Shown: positions 42,082 to 52,060, counted from the stretch's first letter. The stretch is DNA of 64,000 nt from JADCCX01 sp051649305 (GCA_051649305.1 JBOFGV010000083.1:1-64000); one strand, 5' to 3'. The notes: generated from the letters alone by a model not told the origin. Program-made: numbers and translations.

Positions 42082-42870
42082 ATGCGCAGTCTCAAAAGGA
42101 AAGTGGCCGATGCCGTTGGCAGCATGATCGGAGCGCATATCGTGCCGTCGCAGGGCATCAGCGGCCTTTATGAGCAGGACCGTATCCGACAGATCATGCA
42201 AGCTTTTGATGTCGACTGCGTGTTTGATATTGGCGCAAACAGCGGCCAGTACGCCACGATGCTACGTGACCGCATTCCATACAAGGGGCCAATCATTTCT
42301 TTCGAGCCAGTGCCTCATCTTTGCGATGAACTTACTCTTCAGGCTGCCTCCGATCCGGACTGGCATATCCGCAGTGTAGCGCTTGACCGCGAAACACGGG
42401 ATGCCATCTTCAGGATTACCACAGACACCCAGTTCAGTTCCCTTCGACGGCCCAGCAGGCTTGGTCAGGCGCTGTTTGGAGGGCAGGTCAGGGTCACGAA
42501 CGAATTGTCTCTCACGACCTCAACGCTGGCTGCAGAACATGCAAGCTGGAAGAAAAAGCTGGGATTTACCCGCCCCTATCTGAAGATGGACACGCAGGGC
42601 AATGATATCGCGGTTGCCGAGGGTGCAGGTGTGGCACTTTCGTCCTTTGTTGCCATCCAGACGGAGACAGCTATTTCAAAACTCTATGATGGCATTCCTG
42701 ATCTGGCTGAAACGCTGGCGTTCTTCAATGCGCGCGGCTTTGAACTCTCGGCGATTGTTCCCAACAATGATGGCCTGTTTCCCCGGCTTCTGGAAACCGA
42801 CTGCATTTTTGTGAACAAGGCGCTGATTGAGGACAGCCAGAGAGACATGACGGAAGCCAAAGTTCATTAA
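42082..42870 (+). CDS. FkbM family methyltransferase
   Basis: A 262-residue SAM-dependent methyltransferase. Start at 42082 with AAGGAGG 4 bases upstream. The SAM-binding motif I is CVFDIGANSGQYATML (about residues 47-62), and FEPVPHLCDEL is the acidic motif II; YLKMDTQGNDIAVAEGA and VAIQTETAISKLY follow as in the FkbM group. In polysaccharide loci such enzymes O-methylate sugars. It is convergent with the glycosyltransferase at 42879, with an 8-base gap. Confidence 0.92.
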   Translation: MRSLKRKVADAVGSMIGAHIVPSQGISGLYEQDRIRQIMQAFDVDCVFDIGANSGQYATMLRDRIPYKGPIISFEPVPHLCDELTLQAASDPDWHIRSVALDRETRDAIFRITTDTQFSSLRRPSRLGQALFGGQVRVTNELSLTTSTLAAEHASWKKKLGFTRPYLKMDTQGNDIAVAEGAGVALSSFVAIQTETAISKLYDGIPDLAETLAFFNARGFELSAIVPNNDGLFPRLLETDCIFVNKALIEDSQRDMTEAKVH

Positions 42871-42878
42871 AAGGAGAG

Positions 42879-44180
42879 TTACGGAAAAAGAGCTGCGAGT
42901 CTGGCAGCTTCCCGCGAAACATCATGGAATTGCTGCACACGCGCCCTGCCCTGCCGACCGAGTTTTTTAAGCATGGGATCAGGGCAATCAAGGCAGGCTT
43001 CCATGGCATTTGCGAGATCTTCAACAGAGCTAGCAGGCACGAGCCAACCCGTCTCTCCTGGAATAACCAATTCCGGAATTCCAGCAATCATAGTCGCGAT
43101 AACAGGACGCTCCAGCGCCATGGCTTCCATCATGACAACGGGTAGATTTTCGGCAAAGCTTGGGACAACCAGTGCCCGCGCCGCCAGCATTTCGCGCCGC
43201 ACATCATCGCCACCCAGCCAGCCCGCAAAGCGCACATGATCCTTCAGGCCCAGATCAGCCGTGCGCTTTTCCAGCGCCTGCCGGATATCACCATCTCCCA
43301 CCAGTACAAGCTCAAAGCGGCGGCCACGGTTCAGCAGAACAGCTGCTGCTTCCAGCAAGGTCTCCTGCGCCTTCTCACGACAGAGCCTTGCGACACAGAC
43401 AAACCGCACAGGCTTTGAAACCGTCTCCTTCGACATCACTTCATCGGATGGCAAAGACACATGAGGCAGGCCACAACGGACCAGATGAATTTTCGACTGG
43501 TCTTCATGTCTGCACCAGCGCAGCAGCTGGGCGCGTCCATAATGGCTGACGCAGGCGACAAAGAGAGCCCGGTTAATTTTCAGATGCAAAGCGAGAAATT
43601 CAGGTTTGTCATACTCATCATAGCCATGCACGGTGAAGCTGTATGATGCGCCGGTCAGGCTGGCAGCAAGCATAGCCACCTCTGCAGGGTTGGTTCCAAA
43701 ATGAGCGTGGATATGCTTTGCACCTGTTCTGCGGATAACCCTCGCGAGACGACATGCTTCGGCAAGATACACCAGATGGTGGACGAAGGACCGATCACTG
43801 CGCTTCGCGGCTTTCACCATCAAGATCGCAGCCCGTATAAAAGTCCTCGGACGTGTCAGAGCAGTCCACAAAGTCGCAACAGCCAGTTTGTGCGGCTGCC
43901 GCATCAGGTGTGTGGTCCTGTCCAGTTCGGCCAAATCCTGAGGGTCGACAAGATTGGCACCGGCCCGCACGGCCGTCCGGACAATGTCAAAACCCTGCTC
44001 TTCCAGAGCCATGATTTCCCGGCGAATGAATGTATGTGTGATCGCAGGATATTGATTGACGAGATAGACGACGGGCGGATTGTCCAGACGGTTCGACAAC
44101 AGTTCGAAAATTCCCGGAAGGCCGTCTGACCGCTGGGCGGCTCTTCCCTGATCAGGCGCAATCGTCCATCGGGCGTTCAT
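42879..44180 (-). CDS. Glycosyltransferase family 4
   Basis: A 433-residue GT-B glycosyltransferase. Start at 44180, where GTGAGGTGG lies about 5 bases upstream; the longer frame to 44357 has no support. The N-terminal half has VVYLVNQYPAITHTFIRREI and HIHAHFGTNPAEVAMLA, and the C-terminal half RFVCVARLCREKAQETLLEA, LVLVGDGDIRQALEK and the acidic motif EAMALERPVIATMIAGIPELV. This resembles colanic-acid-type WcaL/AmsK transferases. It adds one sugar of the repeat unit; the donor is not readable. Divergent from the next glycosyltransferase at 44403. Confidence 0.93.
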   Translation of the reverse strand: MNARWTIAPDQGRAAQRSDGLPGIFELLSNRLDNPPVVYLVNQYPAITHTFIRREIMALEEQGFDIVRTAVRAGANLVDPQDLAELDRTTHLMRQPHKLAVATLWTALTRPRTFIRAAILMVKAAKRSDRSFVHHLVYLAEACRLARVIRRTGAKHIHAHFGTNPAEVAMLAASLTGASYSFTVHGYDEYDKPEFLALHLKINRALFVACVSHYGRAQLLRWCRHEDQSKIHLVRCGLPHVSLPSDEVMSKETVSKPVRFVCVARLCREKAQETLLEAAAVLLNRGRRFELVLVGDGDIRQALEKRTADLGLKDHVRFAGWLGGDDVRREMLAARALVVPSFAENLPVVMMEAMALERPVIATMIAGIPELVIPGETGWLVPASSVEDLANAMEACLDCPDPMLKKLGRQGRARVQQFHDVSREAARLAALFP

Positions 44181-44402
44181 GACCACCTCACGGTTTCCAG
44201 AAGTCTTGTCTGGTTGGAGATGCCCTGTCTTTCCAATCCAAGGCCATGGCAAAACGGTCATCAGCGGTGGCGATTCAGGAGTAACCTGTCGGAGGGAATA
44301 CCTGCTGCAATCTCGAAGGGATGCATACCCTTGCCTCTCTCGGCGCGCTGAAACCACGGCGCTAAGGTTCTGTCGATCTTACTCAAAAAAGAGACATTGC
44401 CC

Positions 44403-45758
44403 ATGCGTTGCCTTGTTGTCACCGTTCTGCCGCCTCCTGATCCTGCGCGGGACCGGCATGGTGTGTATCAACGACTTGGGCTTTTCATACAGGCACTGGC
44501 TTCATCCGGTCATCAGGTGGACATCGTGCACTTTACTGATCAAAACACTATCGTTGACGAAAGTACGCGCCTTGAACGTGAACATGTAACCAGTCGCAAT
44601 GTTTCGGCTGTGATGGGCGCAGCTGTCACTGCCCGGTTGCTACCGTTCAATCCTGCGCGCAAGCGCTGGTGGCACAATGCCCATGCCTTGGCCGGAGTAC
44701 ACTACCGTCGCGATTTTCGGCCGTTCACTGGAGCAGAAGCAATCAGTCAGCTTCGGGGGATGTTGCAGGAAAACTATGACTTTGTCTTTGCGCATCGCCT
44801 GCCTGCCATGGCCGCGCTGGCGAAAACCGGCATACCTGATCTGCCCATTTTCTTCGATCTTGATGATGTCGAGCATCTGGTGAAACAGCGCGCTGCTGTC
44901 ATGTCAGAAACAACCAGCGCCCGCTGGCGCAACAAACTGGAAGTGCCCGCCCTTGCGCGCCTTGAACAACGCGCCTTGCGCAAGGCTGCCTTGACCTTTC
45001 TGTGTTCTGAGCACGATCTGGAAAAACTGACACGTGATGGCTTCAGTATGGGGCGTTCTGTGGTGGCTCCGAATGCCGTAGAGGGGCCAACCAACCAGCC
45101 CGCGCTTGTCAACAGACCGTCTGTTCTTTTCCTTGGCAACTACAGACATCCACCCAATGCGGATGCGGCCGAACGGCTTATCACGCGCATCTGGCCACGC
45201 ATCCGGGAAGAGAACCCTATTGCGGAACTCCTGATTGCCGGCGCTCATCCCGATCGTATCCGCAGTTTCCGCGAACAACCTGAAGGGGTTATCTTCACCG
45301 GCTTTGTTGACAATCTGGAGGCTCTCTACGAGCATTCCCGTATAGTTTGCTGTCCTATTCGCAACGGTGGTGGCACACGCCTGAAGCTGATCGAGGCAGC
45401 CCTTTATGGCAAACCGATGGTGGCCACTCATATTGCTGCCGAAGGCCTTGCCTTCAGGCATGGCCGCGACATCATACTGCGCGACGATGATGCGCGATTG
45501 GCCGAAGCCTGTGTGCAGCTGCTTTCCACCGATGCTGAGGCAACCAGTCAGGCGGCCAATGCCTTTCGGCTTGCAAAAGCACTGTACAGCCCCCAGCGCA
45601 TCCGCACCCAAATCGCGGCTGCAATCAACAGCGCCCTCCATGTCGACAGCATAACCGGCGATCCTGTGTCGCGCACGCCGCTTCTGCCGCATGTCTTGCG
45701 CAAGGCAGGAGAGCGTATCACCCCGGAACAACTGAGCCTTGACGAGATCCGGGGATGA
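44403..45758 (+). CDS. Glycosyltransferase family 4/1
   Basis: A 451-residue glycosyltransferase. It begins MRCLVVTVLPPPDPARDRHG and has the N-terminal Rossmann fold, then LFLGNYRHPPNADAAERLI, ELLIAGAHPDR, VIFTGFVDNLEALYEHSR and the donor-binding GGTRLKLIEAALYGKPMVATHIAAEGL. Start taken at ATG 44403; a TTG two codons upstream is in frame. It is the first of four tightly linked plus-strand genes (ATGA overlap with the flippase). The precise linkage formed is unknown. Confidence 0.92.
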   Translation: MRCLVVTVLPPPDPARDRHGVYQRLGLFIQALASSGHQVDIVHFTDQNTIVDESTRLEREHVTSRNVSAVMGAAVTARLLPFNPARKRWWHNAHALAGVHYRRDFRPFTGAEAISQLRGMLQENYDFVFAHRLPAMAALAKTGIPDLPIFFDLDDVEHLVKQRAAVMSETTSARWRNKLEVPALARLEQRALRKAALTFLCSEHDLEKLTRDGFSMGRSVVAPNAVEGPTNQPALVNRPSVLFLGNYRHPPNADAAERLITRIWPRIREENPIAELLIAGAHPDRIRSFREQPEGVIFTGFVDNLEALYEHSRIVCCPIRNGGGTRLKLIEAALYGKPMVATHIAAEGLAFRHGRDIILRDDDARLAEACVQLLSTDAEATSQAANAFRLAKALYSPQRIRTQIAAAINSALHVDSITGDPVSRTPLLPHVLRKAGERITPEQLSLDEIRG

Positions 45759-47218
45759 GACTCGGCAGTGCGGTCCTCCGCTCCATACTCCAGCAAAACG
45801 CCACCATTCTGATCTCCTTCGGATCTGGCATCGTTATCGCTCGTCTTCTATCTCCGGCGGAGTTCGGCGCCTATTCTGTTGCTGTTGCCTTGCTCTTCGT
45901 GGTGATGGCTCTCAAGGACTTTGGCGTGGGGAGCTATGTCATCAGCGATTCCGGCAAAGATGAGACACTGCTCGCTTCGGCGTATGGCCTGAGCCTTGCC
46001 ATGTCTGCCCTGCTCACAACCCTGTTGATTTGCGTGAGCTGGCAGTTTGCTAAATTCTACAACAATGACGTTCTGGGGCAGGTTCTGCGCATCGCCGCTT
46101 TCTCGCCTCTTGTTCTGGCAATCGTTTTCCCCGCAACAGTGCTGCTGACGCGCAGTATGCGCTTTGATGCCCTGCTTGTTATCGGCGTTTCTGGGGCTGC
46201 AGTGCAGGCCATCGTTTCCATCTCTCTGGCTTTGCTGGGGTATGGACCTGTCTCGCTCGGCTGGGGCTATCTCGCAGGAAGTGTTGCCACGGCCATCGTC
46301 ACATTTCTGTTCGGTCGCGACATGGCGAAAGCTCGACCCTCCATCCGGGGCTGGCGAAGGTTGATTGGTTTCAGCGGCTGGATGTCGGCAACGCTGGCGG
46401 TTGGCAGTGCCTCTACCTCCACGCCACAGCTTGTCATTGGCCGTGTGATGGGTCTTGGCGATGCAGCACTGTTTGCCCGTGCACATACGATTGTCTCACT
46501 TGTGCTCAATGCCTTCTTCTTTGCGGTCACGCGCCCCATGCTGGCCGGCCTCGCAGCGGCAGAACACCGCGATGGTAATATCGCGCCGCTCTATCTGCGG
46601 ATCGTTGAAGCCGTGACTGGCCTGGCCTGGCCTGCCTATGCGGCCTTGTGCATCTGGGCCGTGCCGCTGGTCAGTCTGCTCTATGGGCAGGCCTGGGCTG
46701 CGGCGGGCGCGATGATACTGCCCATGGTCATTGGCCATGCCCTGTCGTTGTCCGTAGCACCGCACCACGATGTGCTGATCGTCAAACGGCGGCCTGCACT
46801 GCTTTTTGCATCAGAGCTCGCCATCTTTGTTGCTGCGCTGGCTGCGCTGCTTCTGTTGCTGCCCCTGGGATTGTCGATTGCGCTCTGGGCACTGGCGTTT
46901 AGCGGCGCATTTTTCGCTGTCTGGTATTTTTTCACCCTGAAAAACGTTGTCGGATTTTCAGCGCAGGCCCTGTTTGCTGTCTGGTCCCGCAGCCTGCTGC
47001 TGACAGTCATCACGCTTCCGGCCCATGCGCTTTTTCGTCAATTGCATGCAGATGGAGTGATGCCATTTCTACCCGCATTTTTTCTTGCGGCTGTGACAGC
47101 AGGCGTTCTCTGGCTCGTCGCCATCAGACTCTGCCGACATGAGCTCGGCACGCATGTGAACCCTATCTTTGAACGCATACTGAGACCCTTCAGGGAGGTT
47201 GGCCGTGGACAAGCTTGA
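45755..47218 (+). CDS. Polysaccharide flippase (Wzx/MOP family)
   Basis: A 487-residue membrane protein with about 12-14 hydrophobic segments, of the oligosaccharidyl-lipid flippase branch of the MOP superfamily. The N-terminal region has SFGSGIVIARLLSPAEFGAYSV, the family signature, followed by FVVMALKDFGVGSYVI. It moves lipid-linked repeat units across the inner membrane to the Wzy polymerase. It overlaps the preceding glycosyltransferase by 4 bases and the following methyltransferase by 14. Confidence 0.93.
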   Translation: MRLGSAVLRSILQQNATILISFGSGIVIARLLSPAEFGAYSVAVALLFVVMALKDFGVGSYVISDSGKDETLLASAYGLSLAMSALLTTLLICVSWQFAKFYNNDVLGQVLRIAAFSPLVLAIVFPATVLLTRSMRFDALLVIGVSGAAVQAIVSISLALLGYGPVSLGWGYLAGSVATAIVTFLFGRDMAKARPSIRGWRRLIGFSGWMSATLAVGSASTSTPQLVIGRVMGLGDAALFARAHTIVSLVLNAFFFAVTRPMLAGLAAAEHRDGNIAPLYLRIVEAVTGLAWPAYAALCIWAVPLVSLLYGQAWAAAGAMILPMVIGHALSLSVAPHHDVLIVKRRPALLFASELAIFVAALAALLLLLPLGLSIALWALAFSGAFFAVWYFFTLKNVVGFSAQALFAVWSRSLLLTVITLPAHALFRQLHADGVMPFLPAFFLAAVTAGVLWLVAIRLCRHELGTHVNPIFERILRPFREVGRGQA

Positions 47219-48017
47219 ATCCTATCTTCGCAACCACAGCGCTGTGCCGGGCTGGCTTGATCCCTACAGCGCATCCTTCATTGCCTCGCTGGCCCGCATC
47301 CAGCGCGAGGCGGGCATGACAGGGCCAGTCGTTGAAATTGGCGTGCACATGGGTCGCCTTTTCATTCTCCTCAAGCTTCTGACAAGCGGACAGGAAAAAG
47401 CCCTTGCGATTGATATTTTTGCTGACCAGCATCTCAATGTCGATCAGTCTGGCCATGGTGACATGGCAGAATTCGGCGCCAATATTGCGCGTTACGCCAC
47501 GGCCGAAAATCTTGAGATCATCCAGCGTTCCTCACTGGACGTGACACGGGAAGATATCCTGTCCCAGGTTGGTGCTTGCCGATTGTTTTCCATTGACGGT
47601 GGCCATACCGAGGAGTGCACCCTTAACGATCTGCGTCTCGCCGAGCGCAGTCTCATGGATGGCGGTGTGGTGATTCTGGATGATTACTTCAACCCAAGCT
47701 GGCCGGATGTCTCGACAGGAGCCGCCCGTTACTTTCTGGAAACCGGAAGTCGCTTGCGACCTTTCGCCATCTCTCCCAACAAGCTCTTTCTTGCCCGACC
47801 GGAGAACCACGCCTTCTATCATGCGGGCCTGCTCAGGCTTCAGCGTAGCTTCCATGAAAAGCAAAGCCACATGTTCGGGTCAGAAGTGGCCATCTACGGC
47901 GTTGATCCGGCAACGCATGCCTTGCCAAAAGCAGCACGGCGATGGGTGCGCGGCAGCGTGATTGGGCCGCGGCTGATCGAGGTCCGCCAGCGGCTGCGCA
48001 CGGCAGCTGGACGCTGA
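47205..48017 (+). CDS. Class I SAM-dependent methyltransferase-like protein
   Basis: A 270-residue protein starting at GTG 47205 (AGGGAGG 6 bases upstream), inside the end of the flippase gene. GPVVEIGVHMGRLFILLKLL (about 33-52) is a motif I SAM-binding loop, ALAIDIFADQHLN motif II, and LFSIDGGHTEECTLNDL with GGVVILDDYFNPSWPDV the later motifs, as in TylF/cephalosporin-hydroxylase-like methyltransferases. It probably modifies the polysaccharide or a sugar nucleotide. Its stop overlaps the acyltransferase start (TGATG). Confidence 0.85.
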   Translation: MDKLESYLRNHSAVPGWLDPYSASFIASLARIQREAGMTGPVVEIGVHMGRLFILLKLLTSGQEKALAIDIFADQHLNVDQSGHGDMAEFGANIARYATAENLEIIQRSSLDVTREDILSQVGACRLFSIDGGHTEECTLNDLRLAERSLMDGGVVILDDYFNPSWPDVSTGAARYFLETGSRLRPFAISPNKLFLARPENHAFYHAGLLRLQRSFHEKQSHMFGSEVAIYGVDPATHALPKAARRWVRGSVIGPRLIEVRQRLRTAAGR

Positions 48018-49075
48018 TGCGGGCGCAGGCCAAAGTGACAGGGGCGGAATCCGTCACCACCACGGATGAAGGGCATCTGCCTGTTCTGGACGGCTTGCGC
48101 GCCCTCAGCATTCTTCTGGTGCTGGCAACACATCTTCTACCCCTTGGACCCAAGACCCTGAAGCTAAACGCCATGGCAGGGGCCATGGGCATGTGTCTGT
48201 TCTTTGCGCTTTCGGGCTTTCTGATTGTCCGCACATTGGCACAAAGCACGGTGCTGGAGTTTGCCGTGCGTCGGCTGGCGCGGCTTCTGCCGCTGGCATG
48301 GCTGTATATTGCGGTTGTCGCCCTGCTCTACCCCATATCAGGTGAAGCGCTGCAGGCGAGCCTTGGATTATGGCTGAACTTCCGGCCTGATCTGATGCTG
48401 CCGGTGACCGAGCATCTCTGGTCGCTTGGCGTTGAAATCCATTTTTACATCGTGGCAGCGCTTTTAGCCCTCATGCATCGCAAGGCCATCCTCGCTGTCT
48501 GGCTGCTGTGCATTTGTGTGACTGCACTGCGCATTGCAGAAGGCGCACACCTTGCGATTGCCACGCACCTGCGCGCCGACGAAATCCTGATCGGGGCATG
48601 TGTTGCCACGCTGTCCCTGCGCTGGCTACAGAGCCTTGCCTGGCTACGCTGGATTTGGCCCGCGGCGGCTGTGGCATGGGTGGTCACCTCGCATCCTGAC
48701 ACTGGTTGGCTGCAGTTCTTCCGCCCCTACGTCACGGGACTTCTGCTGGCTGCCACTCTCGTCTTGCCGGAAGGTGATCTGCGCCGCATTCTGAGCAGCG
48801 CAGTCGCCCGCTATATCGCGACAATATCCTATGCACTTTATGTCATTCACCCTCTGTTCGCCCATGGCTGGTGGAATGCCGGCATGTTGGCAGAACGCTA
48901 TCTGTTGAAGCGTCCAATGGGCATAGCACTCACCTTCCTGCTGGCGCATCTCTCCACATTCTGGTGGGAGCGTTTCTGGATCAAGCTGGCGGCACGCAAA
49001 CTGGCAGATCGCAAGGCAAACGCGCAGGCTCCGGCAAGTGTCCCACTGGAGCAAAAAACACCTGCGCCATCTTGA
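48017..49075 (+). CDS. Acyltransferase 3 family membrane protein (OafA-like)
   Basis: A 352-residue integral membrane O-acyltransferase. It begins with the family motif LPVLDGLRALSILLVLATH (about residues 22-40), has FALSGFLIVRTL and EHLWSLGVEIHFYI, and about 9-10 hydrophobic helices ending with ISYALYVIHPLF. The catalytic His in ATH is present. Such enzymes acetylate or succinylate surface sugars. The start ATG overlaps the methyltransferase stop. It is convergent with the polysaccharide export gene, 18 bases apart. Confidence 0.93.
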   Translation: MRAQAKVTGAESVTTTDEGHLPVLDGLRALSILLVLATHLLPLGPKTLKLNAMAGAMGMCLFFALSGFLIVRTLAQSTVLEFAVRRLARLLPLAWLYIAVVALLYPISGEALQASLGLWLNFRPDLMLPVTEHLWSLGVEIHFYIVAALLALMHRKAILAVWLLCICVTALRIAEGAHLAIATHLRADEILIGACVATLSLRWLQSLAWLRWIWPAAAVAWVVTSHPDTGWLQFFRPYVTGLLLAATLVLPEGDLRRILSSAVARYIATISYALYVIHPLFAHGWWNAGMLAERYLLKRPMGIALTFLLAHLSTFWWERFWIKLAARKLADRKANAQAPASVPLEQKTPAPS

Positions 49076-49093
49076 GTTTTTGTTGCCCTTCTG

Positions 49094-50344
49094 TCAGCGG
49101 CTGGCTGAACCTGTCCGCGAGATCACGCGACGCGGCGGCAAGGGCATGACCTTCAGCACGTCATCTGGCTGCAGCAAGACGCTATCGTCAGCGGGAGTTT
49201 CGCGCAGCACATTGCCGTCCTTGCGCACCAACATCACAACCCGCCTTTGCATGATCTCGAGGCCCGGATTGCGCCCTTCGACCCGTTCGGTGGTAAAGGC
49301 TTCCTCAAGCAGATCCTGCGCCGTGCTCCGCCTTGCCGTGGCATCGGCTATTTCGCCCCTCGCCTCCTGCAGCGCAATGGCATGCTGACGACGGCGATCA
49401 GCGGTCTGGTCACGCTGCTTCTGCTCTGCCAGCTCGATGTTCTGTTGCGCCCGCACTGTAGCGGTTGACATGGAGAGCTGTTCATTCTGCGTTTGCGCCA
49501 ATGTGCGCTCAAGCGTGATGATGTTGGGCGTGAGCGCAAGCCCTCGGCCTGCCAACCCGCGCAACTCTCCCAGCTGTCGCTGCACGGCATCCTGCTCACG
49601 TTTGAGAGCTTCAGTCTGCCCCCTGAGCGAGGCAATCTCGCGGTTATAAAGCGCCTTGATGTTTTCGAGGGATTGCAGCTCATCCTGCGCTTGGCGTCGC
49701 TCAAACATCAGGATGGATCGTTCGTTGGACATAAGTGCCGCGACCGCAACCTCCTGCTGGCGATCCAGCAATTCGGGCGGAAATGTGATATCGGCCTGAC
49801 CAACAAGAGCAGCCTCCAGTCTGGCGGCACGGGCGGAAGCCTTGGCCAACCGCAAGCTCTGGTTTTCAATATCGCCATTGGCGGTTGCAATGTCGCGTTC
49901 AGTGCGCAGCAGACTGGAGCTCGAAGGGCGGTAATAGCCACCTGCCATGCTGACGGCCTGCAACACGGTCAGGCCTGGACGATAAACCAACTCGCCAGGC
50001 CTTTGCACATCACCCATTACAAAGAATGGCCGGAAGCGAATGATCTCCACAGCTGCAACAGCCTTTTCTGCACGGTCTGAATCCCGCTTCAACGCATCGC
50101 TGATCAAGGATCCCAGTGCCGATGCGCTGAGCCCTGCCGCCGTCACATCGCCAATCACCGGCATGGCAATCCGGCCATCGATGCTCACGGTGTACTCACC
50201 GGTAAGATCAGGCCAGTCACGGACCTTCAGGCGAATGGTATCCGATGGGCCAAGCAGGTAGTCAGCCTGTGCGCCACCTGCCAGCAACAGCAGGCACAGG
50301 CTTGCGGCAGCAACTCTGCGAACGGGATACAGCGTTTTCATCAT
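49094..50344 (-). CDS. Polysaccharide export protein (OPX, ExoF/Wza-like)
   Basis: A 416-residue periplasmic/outer-membrane export protein. A signal peptide (VRRVAAASLCLLLLAGGAQA) is followed by the export domain (DYLLGPSDTIRLKVRDWPDLTGEYTVSIDG, about 28-100), an SLBB domain (FVMGDVQRPGELVYRPGLTVLQAV, about 120-160) and a long coiled coil (about 175-340), then a second SLBB-like end (VLLQPDDVLKVMPLP). The coiled coil places it nearer to ExoF of rhizobia than to E. coli Wza, and no lipobox Cys is seen. The start overlaps the stop of the ExoP-like gene by 4 bases. Confidence 0.9.
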   Translation of the reverse strand: MMKTLYPVRRVAAASLCLLLLAGGAQADYLLGPSDTIRLKVRDWPDLTGEYTVSIDGRIAMPVIGDVTAAGLSASALGSLISDALKRDSDRAEKAVAAVEIIRFRPFFVMGDVQRPGELVYRPGLTVLQAVSMAGGYYRPSSSSLLRTERDIATANGDIENQSLRLAKASARAARLEAALVGQADITFPPELLDRQQEVAVAALMSNERSILMFERRQAQDELQSLENIKALYNREIASLRGQTEALKREQDAVQRQLGELRGLAGRGLALTPNIITLERTLAQTQNEQLSMSTATVRAQQNIELAEQKQRDQTADRRRQHAIALQEARGEIADATARRSTAQDLLEEAFTTERVEGRNPGLEIMQRRVVMLVRKDGNVLRETPADDSVLLQPDDVLKVMPLPPRRVISRTGSASR

Positions 50345-52002
50345 GCGCGCTCCCTTGAAAAGGTGAAGCGCGATACACGACCCGTGTTGACAACTGCTTT
50401 GGAGTCCTCCCTGACGGCTTCTCTGGCAACAGGCTTCTGGGCCTGTGCTACAGAGGCCTTGGCCGCTGCGGGAGCCGGTTGATGATGTGCTGGATCATTG
50501 ATCAGTGTGCCCAAAAGCTTGTGGCGACCAGCACCCAGTGCCTGCAAAGCACTGCTCAGGGCGGGGCCGGATGTTACGCCACGCTCCGCCACAATGACCA
50601 TGTCATCCAGCACACAAAGCGCTGCACGAAGGTCCGCAGCAGGGTCCATCATAGGCATATCGAGAATGACCCAGTCATAGGCTTTTTGTGTCGTGTCTAT
50701 GGCTTTCAGAAGGTTGGGCCAGCGCGTATCGAGGTCGCTCTGTCCTTCCCCAGCTGGCAGCATGTCAAGGCAGGGTCGCAATGCATCTTGCAGAGCTTCC
50801 TCGAACTGTCCTGGGTCATGCAGCACCTGCTGCAATCCATCTGCACTCCCGGCGTCCAGTCTCCTTGTCAGGTCTGGCGTGGCTGAGGCAGCATCGACCA
50901 GCAGCACCCGGCGTCCATCACCAGCGAGCAACAGAGCGAGACCCATTGCCACCGTTGTCTTGCCACCGCGCTCCATGGCTGTGATGCCAATCACACGCGG
51001 GCGCGATCCGCCGCGCTCGATAGCAGCCGTGCGGATACGGCGCAGTGAACCTGCAAGGCTTGATCCCGAATGCAGCGATTCCTGTGCACGGTGTTTCGAC
51101 GCCATAATGCGCCCGAAAAATTCCCCACCGGTGCTGGCCGTCAACTGTTCACCGCTCCAGATCCTGCGGCTGGTGACTGCCCGGGCGAGCGCAAGCAGAC
51201 ATCCCGCAAGGCCACCCAGAAGCGGGGCGAGCAAAAGCACCAGAAGGGCACGCGGTCCATCCTTGCCGACGGGTGGCGTCGCCTCGCTGATCACCCGTGC
51301 GGTTGGTCCAAGTACACGGATACGCTCACGAAAGGCACCACTTGTCGTCACCACCGCATTGATGTCGCGTGCTTCACCCAGAAATGCCTGTGTCACCTCC
51401 TGCGCCAGCACAGCCGCCATCTCCGGGCTGGCTCCCCTTGCCCGCAAGCCGATGATCTGGCTGGCACCAACGCGCGCCACGGTGACGTTGCTTTTCAACG
51501 CCAGCAGCATTGCGTTGCGCGCACGCTGGGCTTGCGCACTGCCCGGTGCGGGCATTGAACCAAACCTGAGTAGCTTGCCAAGCTGCCCCAGCAAACCGGG
51601 CTGCGGTAGCATGTCCTGCATCCTGTCCATACCTACTTTGGCAATGGTGCGGTCCATGACGGCGTTTGATCGCGCCAGCAAAATCTGGCTCTGCAAAAGC
51701 GTGTTCTCCACCATCAGTTGTGTCACGACAGCATCCTGCCCGGACAGCTGGAGTGTGGTGTTGGTAATCAGTATCTCTGTTGCAGCGCTGTAGAATGTTG
51801 GGCGAAGCGTCAGCCAGGCTGCTCCACAAGCTCCAAGGCACAGAGCGCCCAGTGTTGCACCTGCTATAGCAAGGCGTTTGCGCTCCCGTATCTTGGAGAG
51901 AATCAGGCCAACATCCAGACCATCCCGCCAAGGCTCCGGCGGAGGCGCGGTTTCTTCTGGTTGGGCAAAAGAAAAAGGAAGCTTGCGGCGGCCATCCAGC
52001 AT
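50341..52002 (-). CDS. Chain-length/copolymerase protein with bacterial tyrosine-kinase-like domain (ExoP/GumC-like)
   Basis: A 553-residue inner-membrane protein. TM1 is at about 44-65, a short periplasmic part (about 67-250, without the long coiled coil usual for Wzc) is followed by TM2 (about 252-274), then a cytoplasmic P-loop domain: Walker A-like AMERGGKTT (342-350), Walker A' VLLVDAASATPD (Asp370) and Walker B WVILDMPMMDP. No tyrosine cluster is seen at the C-terminus (ends RFTFSRERA), so autophosphorylation as in Wzc is doubtful. It sets polymer length with the Wzy protein. It overlaps the export gene downstream. Confidence 0.88.
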   Translation of the reverse strand: MLDGRRKLPFSFAQPEETAPPPEPWRDGLDVGLILSKIRERKRLAIAGATLGALCLGACGAAWLTLRPTFYSAATEILITNTTLQLSGQDAVVTQLMVENTLLQSQILLARSNAVMDRTIAKVGMDRMQDMLPQPGLLGQLGKLLRFGSMPAPGSAQAQRARNAMLLALKSNVTVARVGASQIIGLRARGASPEMAAVLAQEVTQAFLGEARDINAVVTTSGAFRERIRVLGPTARVISEATPPVGKDGPRALLVLLLAPLLGGLAGCLLALARAVTSRRIWSGEQLTASTGGEFFGRIMASKHRAQESLHSGSSLAGSLRRIRTAAIERGGSRPRVIGITAMERGGKTTVAMGLALLLAGDGRRVLLVDAASATPDLTRRLDAGSADGLQQVLHDPGQFEEALQDALRPCLDMLPAGEGQSDLDTRWPNLLKAIDTTQKAYDWVILDMPMMDPAADLRAALCVLDDMVIVAERGVTSGPALSSALQALGAGRHKLLGTLINDPAHHQPAPAAAKASVAQAQKPVAREAVREDSKAVVNTGRVSRFTFSRERA

Positions 52003-52060
52003 CAGTCACATCCGGTGGTTGAGAAGATTGAGTTCCTGGGTGGGTTTAGGCAAAGCTTAG

